Shown here piece by piece: positions 44,069-52,303 of a stretch of 52,303 nucleotides of DNA. Within the stretch, counting starts at the first letter, position 1; the number at the start of each line of letters is the position of its first letter. Origin of the DNA: Thermodesulfovibrionia bacterium. Lineage in GTDB: Bacteria > Nitrospirota > Thermodesulfovibrionia > JACRGW01. The stretch is taken from the NCBI GenBank assembly GCA_919902995.1, contig CAKKSD010000001.1, positions 1 to 52,303 on the forward strand, given 5' to 3'. A program made the translations under genes and the position numbers. The notes below the pieces were generated by a model. The model was given only the letters and a program-made list of their open reading frames with translations. It was not told where the DNA came from and made no database searches.

Positions 44069-44941
44069 TCATAAACCTGAAAATGGTACGGGGGAGAATG
44101 TAAGAATGAAAATAGCACCGCAGAGCCATCCAATCCGACGCCTCCTGCTATCCAGAGGGATAAACGGATAGGTAAGGGGGGGATGCCTTAGGCCTAAGAA
44201 TATGAGGAGGAAGGCCCATATATACCATCCTTCCCATCCCAGAATGCCCAATACAATAAGAACAGGGATTGTTATTTTCGATATAAGGCGGTGCCATTCA
44301 CCAGATAGGGCATATACAATATGGCCCCCATCGAGCTGGCCAATAGGGAGAAGATTTAGTGATGTTACAAAGAGACCTATCCATCCAGCAAAGGCAACAG
44401 GATGGAGAAATATATCATAGTCCTTTGGATTAATAGCCAAAATAACTCTAACAAGAATATCAAAGAAAATGGATGAGCCGAGACCTATGCCATGTCCTGA
44501 ACCAGACTCGGGTCTTGCTATATGAACCTCTACCCTTGAATATCCGAGACCTATTACCAGTGCTATTGTTGAGATAATAAAGCCTGTTATTGGACCTGCT
44601 GCCCCGATATCTAAAAGTGCCATTCTATTTTTTATGGGTGCCTTCATTTTTATAACAGCACCGAAAGTCCCTATTAAAGTAGGGGCAGGGATAAAATAAG
44701 GCAGTGTGGCGGCTATCCCATGTCTTCTTGAGGCTAAATAGTGAGCAAGTTCATGTCCACCCAGGATAGAAAGGAGTGTGAAGGAGAAAGGAATTCCTCT
44801 GAGGATGTTCAGATCCTTAAAAATCTCTTCGAGCTTAATTCCTTGTTGAATAGCCCCGAAGAATAAGGTTGTAAAAAGGGTTGCAGAGAAAAGAACTATG
44901 TGAGGAATTGTTAACCTTCTTACTTTATGCTCTTCATTCAT
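44069..44941 (-). CDS. M50-family site-2-protease-like membrane metalloprotease
   Basis: This 290-aa multi-pass protease has the zinc motif GGHELAHYLASRRHG on a helix and NLLPIGQLDGGHIVYAL supplying the third ligand. It has at least six hydrophobic segments, and between the motifs a conserved GTFGAVIKMKAPIKNRMALL segment. Proteins of this type cleave membrane substrates, but none is evident here. It overlaps the DUF2062 gene by 4 nt (ATGA). Confidence 0.9.
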   Translation of the reverse strand: MNEEHKVRRLTIPHIVLFSATLFTTLFFGAIQQGIKLEEIFKDLNILRGIPFSFTLLSILGGHELAHYLASRRHGIAATLPYFIPAPTLIGTFGAVIKMKAPIKNRMALLDIGAAGPITGFIISTIALVIGLGYSRVEVHIARPESGSGHGIGLGSSIFFDILVRVILAINPKDYDIFLHPVAFAGWIGLFVTSLNLLPIGQLDGGHIVYALSGEWHRLISKITIPVLIVLGILGWEGWYIWAFLLIFLGLRHPPLTYPFIPLDSRRRRIGWLCGAIFILTFSPVPFSGL

Positions 44942-45393
44942 AACGAACTTAGTTTTTTATTTTTTGTATATCTTCTATACCGCTGGATTAAATAGTAAAG
45001 AGCAAAGTAAGAGATTATCGCCGCTCCTATCCCCAGGATTGTTGCACCGAGTATAAGAGGAAGAAGGAGGGGTTTAATCTCTCCCCATAAGTTCCATAAG
45101 CTAAGATTTTTCCAGTCTATATTAAATTTTATTTTCTGCCCTGAAAGTTTTGAACCAACCCAGAGACATAACCCGTAGATCGGAATCTGTGTATAGGGAT
45201 TGCTCACAAAGGTGCCGGCAAAGGTTACAGCCTTATTCATCCTTAAAGCCCATGCTATAAAAATAGCGCTTAAAGTATGAAGGCCTACTGTTGGTGTAAA
45301 AGCAATAAAAATACCAATAGCAAAGGCAAGTGATAGGCGATTCGGAGAATCACCGAATGTAAGGATGCCTTTAATAGTTTCTCTTATTCCCAT
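44938..45393 (-). CDS. DUF2062 membrane protein
   Basis: This ~151-aa protein has the DUF2062 pattern (SLAFAIGIFIAFTPTVGLHT, FVSNPYTQIPIYGLCLWVG) and three or four membrane helices. The family is often found near glycosyltransferase or envelope genes; its function is unknown. The frame opens at TTG 45408, but ATG 45393 gives the normal N-terminus. No ribosome site is visible for either. It is coupled to the M50 gene by ATGA. Confidence 0.8.
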   Translation of the reverse strand: MGIRETIKGILTFGDSPNRLSLAFAIGIFIAFTPTVGLHTLSAIFIAWALRMNKAVTFAGTFVSNPYTQIPIYGLCLWVGSKLSGQKIKFNIDWKNLSLWNLWGEIKPLLLPLILGATILGIGAAIISYFALYYLIQRYRRYTKNKKLSSL

Positions 45394-45453
45394 TGCGATA
45401 ATAACCAATAATTAATATTAAAAAAGCCCGAAGTCTGGAGTTAATTATTGAAA

Positions 45454-46464
45454 TCATTTTTTACCTTTCTTGAAATGATTATAACCTGTTGGAAAAAGGG
45501 TATGGCGTCTACCATCTTTATCTATTAAGACCCTATCATCTTTTATCACATTCCCTATCATGGTAGCTAAATGCCTCTCTCCGATTCTGGCTTTTATGAC
45601 CTCTTCTATTTTATCCTCCGGCACAGTAAAAAGTAGCTCATAATCCTCTCCACCTGTGAGAGCATAGGATATGGGGTCTTTCTTCAGTTTATTTGCTATC
45701 TTCCTCAACTCCATAGATATCGGAATTTTCTCCAGGTTAATTTCAGCTCCAATACCACTTTCATCACAGATATGACACAGGTCTGATGCAAGGCCATCGC
45801 TGATATCGATCATAGATGTGGCCCACCTGTTCTTTGCAATAATCTCTCCTTCCTTGACCCTTGGCCGTGGAAGTAGATGCCTCTCAATAAGAGTCTGGAG
45901 TCTGGGGTCTGGAGTCTGGAGTCTTGTTTTTAATAACTCAAGTCCCATGGCAGAATCGCCTAATGTCCCTGTGACAAAGATGGCGTCTCCTAACTTTGCC
46001 CTGGATCTACGAACCATAAGGTCTTCTTCCACATTTCCAAGAACTGTTATGCTAAGGATGATACCAGATCTGGATCTGCAGGTATCTCCTCCGATTATGG
46101 AAACCCCGTATTCTTTTGCAGACTCCTCGATCCCTTCAAAGATACTATCTACATCTTTAACAGATATATTTGCTGGAAGTCCTATTGATATCAGGGCTGC
46201 AGTAGGCCTACCCCCCATAGCTGCAATATCACTTATATTTACGGATAGTGCTTTAAAACCTATCTGAAATTTAGTAGAGAGAGCACGATCGAAGTGTATG
46301 CCTTCAAGGAACATGTCCGAAGTAATAATGATGAGAGAACCCGGTGGGTGCCTTACGGCTGCTGCATCATCTCCGATTCCTAATATAACCTGTTCAGGGG
46401 GAAGGGGGAGACCTTCTTTGATCCGCTGGATGAGGCCTAACTCTCCGATCTCGCTTAACTTCAT
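45454..46464 (-). CDS. thiL: Thiamine-monophosphate kinase
   Basis: ThiL phosphorylates thiamine monophosphate to the active diphosphate. This 336-aa protein has VILGIGDDAAAV, the metal-binding ITSDMFLEGIHFD, FKALSVNISDIAAMGGRP, SIIGGDTCRSRSGI, FVTGTLGDSAMGLE, MIDISDGLASDLCHIC and TGGEDYELLFTV. A stretch of five heptamer repeats (45891-45925) inserts a KTRLQTPDPRLQTLIERH segment in a loop after the GTLGDS motif. It starts 10 bp after lon. Confidence 0.94.
   Translation of the reverse strand: MKLSEIGELGLIQRIKEGLPLPPEQVILGIGDDAAAVRHPPGSLIIITSDMFLEGIHFDRALSTKFQIGFKALSVNISDIAAMGGRPTAALISIGLPANISVKDVDSIFEGIEESAKEYGVSIIGGDTCRSRSGIILSITVLGNVEEDLMVRRSRAKLGDAIFVTGTLGDSAMGLELLKTRLQTPDPRLQTLIERHLLPRPRVKEGEIIAKNRWATSMIDISDGLASDLCHICDESGIGAEINLEKIPISMELRKIANKLKKDPISYALTGGEDYELLFTVPEDKIEEVIKARIGERHLATMIGNVIKDDRVLIDKDGRRHTLFPTGYNHFKKGKK
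45891..45925 (-). repeat. Five-copy heptanucleotide repeat in thiL
   Basis: On the plus strand GAGTCTG is repeated five times with one variant (GGGTCTG) and an imperfect last unit. The 35-bp array is in the coding frame but is not a multiple of three. Similar GAGTCAA/GGGTCAA units occur in larC and nadE, and a stray AGTCTGGAGT lies at 45430-45440. Confidence 0.9.
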
Positions 46465-46474
46465 AGGAATTGAT

Positions 46475-48847
46475 TTAATGGAATCTGGTCAAATTCTTCT
46501 GTTTTTGATTCTTAAGTGCCGCTGAAAAGACATCATCCATTGTATCAGCGAAGACGAACTCTAACCCTTTTCTTACATTCTTTGGAATTTCCTCCAGATC
46601 CTTTTTGTTCCTTTTCGGAATTATGATAGACCTTATTCCGGCCTGTTTTGCTGCCAGGGCTTTTTCCTTAAGTCCCCCTATAGGGAGGACCCTTCCCCTT
46701 AGTGTTACTTCTCCTGTCATGGCAACATCCTTGCTTACAGGTCTATTTGTGAGAGCAGATGCCAGTGCCGCTGCCATTGTGATTCCGGCGGATGGGCCAT
46801 CCTTTGGAATGGCACCGGCAGGGACGTGGATATGTATATCTATTTTGTTGAAGATATCATCTTTTATACCGAGTAAGGAGGCCTTGGACCTTATATAACT
46901 CAAGGCAGCCTGGGCTGACTCCTTCATCACATCACCGAGGTGGCCTGTGAGGGTAAGGTTACCCTTCCCCTTCATTGTTGTAGCCTCTACATAAATGATA
47001 TCACCACCTGCTTGTGTCCAGGCAAGGCCTGTAGAGACACCGATCTCATCCTTTTCCCTTTCCTCTTCAGGAAGATGTTTCGGTACACCAAGGAATTGAT
47101 GAATCTTATTATGTGTTGCCTTCACATATTTTTTCTTCCCTTCAGCTATCTGGCGTGCTACCTTACGACAGATATTTGCCAATTCCCTCTCTAAGTTTCT
47201 AAGCCCTGCCTCCCTTGTATATTGAGATATGACTGTAAGGACTCCCTTGTCAGTTATCTCGAGCTGTTTCGATGTAATCCCATTTTCTGAGAGCTGTCTT
47301 GGAATCAGAAAATTTCTGGCTATGCCGAGCTTTTCTTCTTCTGTATATCCAGCGATCTCTATTGTCTCCATCCTGTCTTTAAGGGCGGGCAGGATTGGAT
47401 CTACGAGGTTTGCTGTAGTGATGAACGTCACATTTGAGAGATCAAAAGGGACTCCCAGGTAATGGTCAGAAAATGAATAGTTTTGCTCCGGATCAAGGAC
47501 CTCTAATAAAGCAGCAGATGGGTCTCCTCTGAAGTCTGCCCCAACCTTGTCTATCTCATCCATCATGAAGATAGGGTTATTTGAGCCTGCCTGCTTAATA
47601 CCCTGAATAATCCTCCCGGGGAGGGCACCTACGTATGTCCTCCTGTGTCCTCTTATTTCAGCCTCATCCCTTATCCCTCCTAATGAGATGCGGACGAATT
47701 CCCTTCCCAATGCCCTCGCTATAGATTTACCTAAAGATGTCTTTCCGACGCCTGGGGGACCAACAAAACAAAGGATTGGACCCTTCATCTTCTCTTTCAG
47801 TTTCCTTACTGCCAGATACTCCAAGATCCTTTCTTTTACCTTCTCGAGGTTATAATGGTCTTCATCCAGGACCTTTTTTGCCATAGCTATATCGAGGTTA
47901 TCCTGAGTGCTTTTACTCCAGGGAAGATCAACCAACCAATCTATATATGTTCGGATAACTGCGGATTCAGCCGCATCCGGATGCATCTTTTCAAGTCTCT
48001 TTAACTGTTTCTCGGCTTCCTTTGCGACCTTCTCAGGCATCTTTGCCTCTTCAATCCTCTTTCTGAGGTCCTGAATCTCTTCTGCCCTCTCATCCATCTC
48101 CCCTAATTCTTTCTGTATTGCCTTTAGCTGTTCCCTCAAGAAATATTCCCTCTGGGTCTTATCTATCTCCCCCCTTGCCTCAGTCTGGATCTTCTGCTGG
48201 ACAGTGAGAAGCTCAATTTCCCTCGATAGAATATCTCCAATCTTTTTTAGTCTTGATATAGGGTTTATGGTCTCAAGGACCTCCTGGGCAACATCTACCT
48301 TGAGGCCGAGATTAGATGCGATGAGGTCTGCGAGCCTGCCTGGCTCCTCAAGATTTTCCACCACTACAAGTATATCTGGAAGGATTATCTTTCCTAAAGA
48401 GACAGCCTTGTCGAGCTGTTCCTTAACATTCCTAATTAAGGCTTCAGTCTCCAGTGTAATCTCTACCTTTGGGTCTTGGATCTTCTGGATCTCAGCAATA
48501 TAGTAAGGTTCTTTTTTGACAAAACTTTCTATTCTGGCCTTTGAAAGTCCCTGTACAAGGATCTTAATCCTCCCGTCTGGAAGTTTTAACATCCTCATGA
48601 TCATACCCACAGTTCCTACCTCATAGAGGTCCTTAGGTTCGGGATTCTCAATATTCAGGTCTTTCTGGGCTATAAGAAGTATCATCCTGTTTCCTGAGAG
48701 GGCATCGTCTATCGCCTTTATAGACATTTCCCTTCCCACAAAGAGTGGTATGATCATGTAAGGGAAGATCGCTATATCCCTTACAGGAAGTACAGGTAAC
48801 CTTGGGGGTATCTCAGGATGATGTTCAATTTCTTCAAAGTTTGGCAC
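46475..48847 (-). CDS. lon: ATP-dependent protease Lon
   Basis: LonA (790 aa) degrades misfolded and regulatory proteins. It has an N-terminal substrate domain ([20 protein letters not shown]), an AAA+ module ([40 protein letters not shown]) and a protease domain with the catalytic dyad Ser686 ([12 protein letters not shown]) and Lys729 ([10 protein letters not shown]). GTG at 48847 follows GAGGTGA. It is downstream of galU by 37 bp and upstream of thiL. Confidence 0.97.
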   Translation of the reverse strand: MPNFEEIEHHPEIPPRLPVLPVRDIAIFPYMIIPLFVGREMSIKAIDDALSGNRMILLIAQKDLNIENPEPKDLYEVGTVGMIMRMLKLPDGRIKILVQGLSKARIESFVKKEPYYIAEIQKIQDPKVEITLETEALIRNVKEQLDKAVSLGKIILPDILVVVENLEEPGRLADLIASNLGLKVDVAQEVLETINPISRLKKIGDILSREIELLTVQQKIQTEARGEIDKTQREYFLREQLKAIQKELGEMDERAEEIQDLRKRIEEAKMPEKVAKEAEKQLKRLEKMHPDAAESAVIRTYIDWLVDLPWSKSTQDNLDIAMAKKVLDEDHYNLEKVKERILEYLAVRKLKEKMKGPILCFVGPPGVGKTSLGKSIARALGREFVRISLGGIRDEAEIRGHRRTYVGALPGRIIQGIKQAGSNNPIFMMDEIDKVGADFRGDPSAALLEVLDPEQNYSFSDHYLGVPFDLSNVTFITTANLVDPILPALKDRMETIEIAGYTEEEKLGIARNFLIPRQLSENGITSKQLEITDKGVLTVISQYTREAGLRNLERELANICRKVARQIAEGKKKYVKATHNKIHQFLGVPKHLPEEEREKDEIGVSTGLAWTQAGGDIIYVEATTMKGKGNLTLTGHLGDVMKESAQAALSYIRSKASLLGIKDDIFNKIDIHIHVPAGAIPKDGPSAGITMAAALASALTNRPVSKDVAMTGEVTLRGRVLPIGGLKEKALAAKQAGIRSIIIPKRNKKDLEEIPKNVRKGLEFVFADTMDDVFSAALKNQKQKNLTRFH

Positions 48848-48884
48848 TGTAAATCACCTCATTATGAGTTGTAGTCAATTCTTA

Positions 48885-49760
48885 TTACCAATCTTCAAGA
48901 TGGAGTGTCTTTAGGTAATTCTTAAAGTCTTTTCCCAATTCAGGGTTTTTTAAGGCAAGTTCTACTGTTGCCTTCAGGAAACCGAGCTTATCTCCTGCAT
49001 CGTATCGCTTTCCCTTAATCTCATAGGCGTAAATAGGCTTTTTTTTCAGCATCTTCTTTAATCCATCAGTAAGCTGGATTTCCCTGTTCTTTCCTGGAGT
49101 AGTCCTCTCAAGGATTTCGAATATCTCAGGGGTGAGGATGTATCTTCCAATTATGGCCAGATCGGAAGGGGCCTCCTTTGTCTTTGGTTTCTCAACCAGA
49201 TCAAGAACCTTATAAACACCATCTCCTACACTAATCGCTTTGATGACACCATACCTATGAACCTCTTCTTTTTTTACCCTCTGTATGGCTAGGATAGGGC
49301 TGTTATACTTTTTATAGATTTCTGACATCTGCTTGATTGCAGGAACCTTAGAATCAATTATATCATCTCCAAGAATGACCGCAAAGGGTTCATCCATTAT
49401 CAATTGTTTTGCACAGAGGATAGCATGTCCAAGCCCAAGGGCCTCCTTCTGGCGTATATAACAGAGAGTTACCATATTAGCAATCCTTTTGATTTCTTTG
49501 AGGAGGCTACTCTCACCTTTCGCTTTCAGGTTTTCCTCAAGCTCGAAGGCGATATCGAAATGATCCTCGATTGCCCTCTTCCACCTGCCTGTGACGATTA
49601 TGATTTCTTCTATTCCTGAGGCCACAGCCTCTTCCACTCCATACTGGATCATCGGTTTATCAACGATAGGGAGCATTTCCTTAGGAGAGGCTTTGGTGGC
49701 TGGCAGGAATCTAGTTCCCAGTCCGGCAGCCGGGAATATCGCCTTAGTTAACCGTTTCAC
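48885..49760 (-). CDS. galU: UTP-glucose-1-phosphate uridylyltransferase
   Basis: GalU makes UDP-glucose for envelope sugars. This 291-aa protein has the nucleotidyltransferase signature FPAAGLGTRFLPATKASPKE followed by MLPIVDKPMIQYGVEEA, AVILGDDIID and GVIKAISV with DLVEKP. GTG at 49760 has no clear Shine-Dalgarno and lies 7 nt after a -10 box, so it may be translated from a leaderless mRNA. Confidence 0.96.
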   Translation of the reverse strand: MKRLTKAIFPAAGLGTRFLPATKASPKEMLPIVDKPMIQYGVEEAVASGIEEIIIVTGRWKRAIEDHFDIAFELEENLKAKGESSLLKEIKRIANMVTLCYIRQKEALGLGHAILCAKQLIMDEPFAVILGDDIIDSKVPAIKQMSEIYKKYNSPILAIQRVKKEEVHRYGVIKAISVGDGVYKVLDLVEKPKTKEAPSDLAIIGRYILTPEIFEILERTTPGKNREIQLTDGLKKMLKKKPIYAYEIKGKRYDAGDKLGFLKATVELALKNPELGKDFKNYLKTLHLEDW

Positions 49761-49767
49761 TCGTTAA

Positions 49768-49796
49768 GTTTTACAGAAATGTGAGTAAAAAGTCAA
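49768..49796 (-). promoter_or_regulatory. galU promoter, leaderless configuration
   Basis: TTGACT (49791-49796, minus strand), a 17-bp spacer and TAAAAC (49768-49773, 4/6) are followed after 7 nt by the galU GTG. Confidence 0.5.
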
Positions 49797-49841
49797 GACC
49801 TGATAGTAGATGTAATCGGGATTTATCACTCTGAAATTGTT

Positions 49842-50456
49842 TCAGGGACTCTTTTTATGGGATGCTGAAGCAAGTTCGGCATAGATCTTTCTACATTGTG
49901 TTTCGGTCTCTTTAATAGAACCACTGTTGTCAATAATGTAATCGGCATATCTTTTCTTCTTATTTAAAGACATCTGGGATTTGATTCTTCTTAATGCATC
50001 TTCATAAGAAAACTTTTTAGTAAGTCTTGCTAATTGTTCTCTCTTCCCCGAATAAACAAGGATTACCTTATCAACCTTCCTGTGGTAATCACTCTCTATC
50101 AAAAGTGGAATATCACAAAGGATTATGGCATCCCTGTCTTTTCTTATGATAGCCTTTTTGAGCATCTCTATTTCTTTAAATACCTTGGGATGGATTATTT
50201 CCTCAAGTCTTTTCTTCTTTGATTTGTCTTCAAATATAATCCGTCCGAGCTTTCTTCTATTAATCGTTCCATTACGATTAAGTATCCCCACCCCAAAAAA
50301 ATCTCTTATTTCTTTCCATGTCGAAGTCCCTTTTCTGACTGCCTTCTTCGCCTGCTCATCAGCATCTATAATATAGGCGCCCAGTCTTTTAAAAATAGCC
50401 GAGACTGTACTTTTTCCTGTTGCAATTCCACCTGTTAGACCTACAACGATCCCCAT
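49842..50456 (-). CDS. coaE: Dephospho-CoA kinase
   Basis: CoaE performs the last step of coenzyme A synthesis. This 204-aa P-loop kinase has VGLTGGIATGKSTVSAIFKR, the YIIDADEQAKKAVRKGT segment, RRKLGRIIFEDKSKKKRLEE followed by IIHPKVF, and IILCDIPLLIESDYHRKVDK. ATG at 50456 lies 8 nt after the -10 of its promoter with no ribosome site between, another probable leaderless start. Confidence 0.95.
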   Translation of the reverse strand: MGIVVGLTGGIATGKSTVSAIFKRLGAYIIDADEQAKKAVRKGTSTWKEIRDFFGVGILNRNGTINRRKLGRIIFEDKSKKKRLEEIIHPKVFKEIEMLKKAIIRKDRDAIILCDIPLLIESDYHRKVDKVILVYSGKREQLARLTKKFSYEDALRRIKSQMSLNKKKRYADYIIDNSGSIKETETQCRKIYAELASASHKKSP

Positions 50457-50464
50457 CGCATCTA

Positions 50465-50493
50465 AAAATACAGGAAAGATCGGATGAAGTCAA
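50465..50493 (-). promoter_or_regulatory. coaE promoter, leaderless configuration
   Basis: TTGACT (50488-50493, minus strand), a 17-bp spacer and TATTTT (50465-50470) end 8 nt before the coaE ATG. The 129-bp gap 50457-50585 also holds the divergent promoter at 50524-50552 and a 15-codon reading frame (50484-50531) with AGGA upstream, MKSRLRREPAERIVD, which is probably not a gene. Confidence 0.55.
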
Positions 50494-50523
50494 GGCTTCG
50501 TCGTGAGCCAGCCGAACGGATAG

Positions 50524-50552
50524 TTGACTAAAGGGAGATTTAATAGTATCCT
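50524..50552 (+). promoter_or_regulatory. Promoter for the small exported protein
   Basis: TTGACT (50524-50529), a 17-bp spacer and TATCCT (50547-50552, 4/6). The predicted start near 50559 leaves a ~27-nt leader with the strong ribosome site GGGGAGG. Confidence 0.5.
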
Positions 50553-50585
50553 CTCATAAAAAATAAGAGGGGAGGAAAGACTCAT

Positions 50586-50858
50586 ATGAAAGGATTTATA
50601 GTAGTGGTAGTGACATTCATTGTTATTAGTGTTCTTGTGATTGCAGAGGGAGCGCCACCACCTCCTTCTACCGAGAAATCTCAATCAACTTCGATCCAGC
50701 AGATTCCATCGCTTGTACAAACTAAACCTAAAAAACCGCTCAATATAAAACTGAAAAGGAACTCAAAGGATGATTACTCCTGGGAGATTAACGGGGAAAA
50801 CGTTCAGGATATCATAAACGCTGACAGGAAATTGAGGAAGGGGCTGGGATTTGAGTAG
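50586..50858 (+). CDS. Small exported protein, unknown
   Basis: This 90-aa protein has an N-terminal signal or anchor (residues 1-22, MKGFIVVVVTFIVISVLVIA), a Pro-rich stretch, then a polar basic region ending DYSWEINGENVQDIINADRK and LRKGLGFE. ATG 50586 follows GGGGAGG at good spacing, and a promoter precedes it, so it is likely expressed. I do not recognise the family. It stands alone on the plus strand between minus-strand genes. Confidence 0.7.
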   Translation: MKGFIVVVVTFIVISVLVIAEGAPPPPSTEKSQSTSIQQIPSLVQTKPKKPLNIKLKRNSKDDYSWEINGENVQDIINADRKLRKGLGFE

Positions 50859-50877
50859 TTTTTCCCTGAAAGTATAA

Positions 50878-51282
50878 TCATTCCCTGTCCATACTATATT
50901 TGCCGGGACCAATAAGAATCAGACTTAGGAATACTATTCCGTCTTCAATTGCATGGGATGCAATCTTTAAACCGTCACCTTTTCCTATATGCATTATGGA
51001 GGCAACTGCCATAGTTATTAGGAGAAGAATGCAGGCGGGTCTGAAAAAGAGACCCAGAATGATAAATATCCCTCCGAAAAATTCAGAAAAGGCTGCCATG
51101 AATCCCCAGAAAACAGGCATAAAAGGGATACCAACATAGTTCATAGCCATACCCAGTTTTTCCCATTTCTCCGGACCACCGATCAATTTGGGAGCACCAT
51201 GGTAAAGGAACATAATCCCTATGAAAATGCGGAGTATCAGAAGTCCTGCATCTCTGTACCTTGTAAGCGACCTTAATATCAT
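50878..51282 (-). CDS. DoxX-family membrane protein
   Basis: This 134-aa protein has four membrane helices and the DoxX/DUF417-like pattern LLILRIFIGIMFLYHGAPKL, FWGFMAAFSEFFGGIFIILG and LLLITMAVASIMHIGKGDGL. The family includes small quinol-related and stress-linked membrane proteins; its function here is unknown. ATG at 51282 follows AAAGGAG. It is downstream of the cupin gene by 12 bp, probably in one operon. Confidence 0.88.
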   Translation of the reverse strand: MILRSLTRYRDAGLLILRIFIGIMFLYHGAPKLIGGPEKWEKLGMAMNYVGIPFMPVFWGFMAAFSEFFGGIFIILGLFFRPACILLLITMAVASIMHIGKGDGLKIASHAIEDGIVFLSLILIGPGKYSMDRE

Positions 51283-51294
51283 TTTAAACTCCTT

Positions 51295-51657
51295 TCAATC
51301 ATATATCTCTTCGTCCTCTTTTCTCCATGCAGGATCTACTATACAAAGAAATTTTAGATCGGAATTCCCTGTATTCTTGATGTATTGTCTCGAATCGGGT
51401 GGAATATAAATTGCCTGGCCCTGATGAACCTTCGCAGACTCATCGTCGATACACATTACCCCTTCTCCTTCTAAGATATAATAGACCTCTGAGGTTTTTA
51501 GCCTATGGGGCAGAGAACTTTCGCCTACCCTTACAGTTGCATAGGCTAAACTATATCTGAGTTGCAGATCTGCTTTATCAGGATGAAGGAGTTCTCTGAG
51601 GATTGTATTGTCTCCTGCTACAATTTCTTTGCAATTGCTTAGGTCTTTAATAAACAT
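51295..51657 (-). CDS. Single-domain cupin protein
   Basis: This 120-aa cupin has the two conserved beta-barrel motifs. Motif 1 is seen as SLPHRLKTSEVYYILEGEGV, with His-Glu metal ligands, and motif 2 as QGQAIYIPPDSRQYIKNTGN. It resembles mannose-6-phosphate isomerase type II-like cupins of unknown substrate. It lies behind the promoter-like repeat at 51713-51747 and upstream of doxX. Confidence 0.87.
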   Translation of the reverse strand: MFIKDLSNCKEIVAGDNTILRELLHPDKADLQLRYSLAYATVRVGESSLPHRLKTSEVYYILEGEGVMCIDDESAKVHQGQAIYIPPDSRQYIKNTGNSDLKFLCIVDPAWRKEDEEIYD

Positions 51658-51712
51658 TGAGATAATATCAAGGGCATAGCATCTTCATCATCTGCAAGTC
51701 ATCAACTGCTCG

Positions 51713-51747
51713 TTGAATTAAATCACACTTTATAGAAACCGTCAAGG
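51713..51747 (-). repeat. Dispersed 35-bp element, copy 2, promoter of the cupin gene
   Basis: It is 32/35 identical to 17952-17986. On the minus strand TTGACG (51740-51745), a 17-bp spacer and TTTAAT (51717-51722, 5/6) point at the cupin gene, whose ATG is ~60 nt further on. Confidence 0.6.
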
Positions 51748-51776
51748 CTATTTATGATTAAATAAGTAAAGCCATA

Positions 51777-51962
51777 TCATTTAGACAGGCAATCGTCTCT
51801 AAAACAACATCCCAATTGGTCACAATAATCTTTAGCTGTACCAAAGCAAGGGAAATTACCTTCGGCGGTCTGAATAGCACGGATTATATCTCCTTTTTTC
51901 ATCCATATCTTGGGTTTTATTCCTAATTCCCCTGCCTTTTCTTTTAGTTCTTTTTGCGTCAT
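51777..51962 (-). CDS. Small SAP/HeH (Rho N-terminal-like) protein with Cys cluster
   Basis: This 61-aa protein has an N-terminal helix-extension-helix (TQKELKEKAGELGIKPKIWM and KKGDIIRAIQTAEG) of the type that binds nucleic acid, followed by CFGTAKDYCDQLGCCFRDDC, a five-Cys tail that could bind metal. Proteins with this layout are known as small SAP/Rho_N-like proteins in Geobacter- and Nitrospira-type genomes; their function is unknown. ATG 51962 follows GGAGAGAAG. Confidence 0.75.
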   Translation of the reverse strand: MTQKELKEKAGELGIKPKIWMKKGDIIRAIQTAEGNFPCFGTAKDYCDQLGCCFRDDCLSK

Positions 51963-51995
51963 TTCTTCTCTCCTTTCTTTGTCTTTGCAGGCGAA

Positions 51996-52303
51996 CTAAT
52001 TTATTTCCGAGATAAGATATCTGCCCAATTCCTCAAATCGCTCTCTGTTCTTATTACAACAAAAAGGGAGTAACTTTTGATATTCTCTCACCTTATCTGC
52101 ATCTTTTATTTCTGTAATTTGAATGTCTTTGGGGAGCTTCTCTTTGATATTATGATAGGCACCGATAAAAATGATTCCTGTCTCGCCATAATTTAAGGTC
52201 TCATCTATTCTTTCAGCTATATAATTATCTCTTTTATTTAAGAGCCTTTTTTTGACTAACTTATATCTTATAAATGCTATTATTTTCTGTGTAATTGACT
52301 TTG
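51996..52303 (-). CDS. Partial hypothetical protein, C-terminal end
   Basis: An open frame enters from the right edge and ends at TAG 51996-51998, giving the last ~101 residues of a protein. It includes NYIAERIDETLNYGETGIIF, IGAYHNIKEKLPKDIQITEI and PFCCNKNRERFEELGRYLIS. The hydrophobic GIIFIGAYH strand suggests an alpha/beta fold. I do not recognise a function. The start lies outside the window. Confidence 0.65.
   Translation of the reverse strand, partial: KSITQKIIAFIRYKLVKKRLLNKRDNYIAERIDETLNYGETGIIFIGAYHNIKEKLPKDIQITEIKDADKVREYQKLLPFCCNKNRERFEELGRYLISEIN

Noticed and set aside
50484-50531. 15-codon ORF MKSRLRREPAERIVD as a leader peptide
   Set aside because: It has only a weak AGGA upstream, and its end overlaps the -35 of the next promoter, so it is probably not on that transcript.

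Overview
The window reads as chromosomal DNA of a Gram-negative, probably anaerobic bacterium. It encodes lipid A and heptose synthesis (LpxC, GmhA), a complete Rnf complex, an F-type ATP synthase operon that lacks atpB and atpE, split b/b' subunits, and an NtrY-type kinase operon led by a DUF4390 protein. This mix fits Nitrospirota or Desulfobacterota-like lineages. That placement is inference from gene content; no phylogeny was run.

Layout. Positions 1-143 hold the 3' end of a 23S rRNA gene and a terminator, followed by rpoD. On the minus strand come purE-purC, the six-gene rnfCDGEAB operon, and an operon rpiB-glyA-comEB-nrdR. A second minus-strand operon is DUF4390 - ntrY - REC/LpxC fusion - folD - lapA. 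The plus-strand block 17.0-34.3 kb starts with a HAD phosphatase, archease, rtcB, gpsA and larB. It is then interrupted by about 9 kb of defence genes: a Phd/VapC-type module, then an overlapping operon of hsdR, an AlbA/ATPase-fold protein, hsdS, an XRE-ImmA protein, a PIN protein and hsdM. It ends with larC, nadE and a small ORF. From 34.3 to 50.5 kb the minus strand carries a 5'-nucleotidase with a small beta-grasp-like partner, the atp operon, and a long run coaE, galU, lon, thiL, DUF2062, M50 protease, gmhA and a LysM protein. The last 2 kb hold a small exported protein, DoxX, a cupin, a SAP/HeH-like protein and a partial gene.

Most notable points. (1) A receiver domain of NtrX type is fused to an apparently complete LpxC directly downstream of its likely kinase, which would tie lipid A synthesis to a two-component signal. 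(2) The dCMP deaminase has a conserved N-terminus and a strong Shine-Dalgarno but only ATC at the start position. (3) Several genes sit 7-8 nt behind good -10 boxes, suggesting leaderless transcripts. (4) The defence block lies exactly between larB and larC, with larC's start overlapping the hsdM stop. (5) Heptanucleotide repeats lie inside larC, nadE and thiL, REP-like palindromes include one inside the atp operon, and a 35-bp dispersed element carries -35/-10 hexamers in both copies.

All start choices, promoters and families were judged by eye from the sequence; no search or folding program was run.
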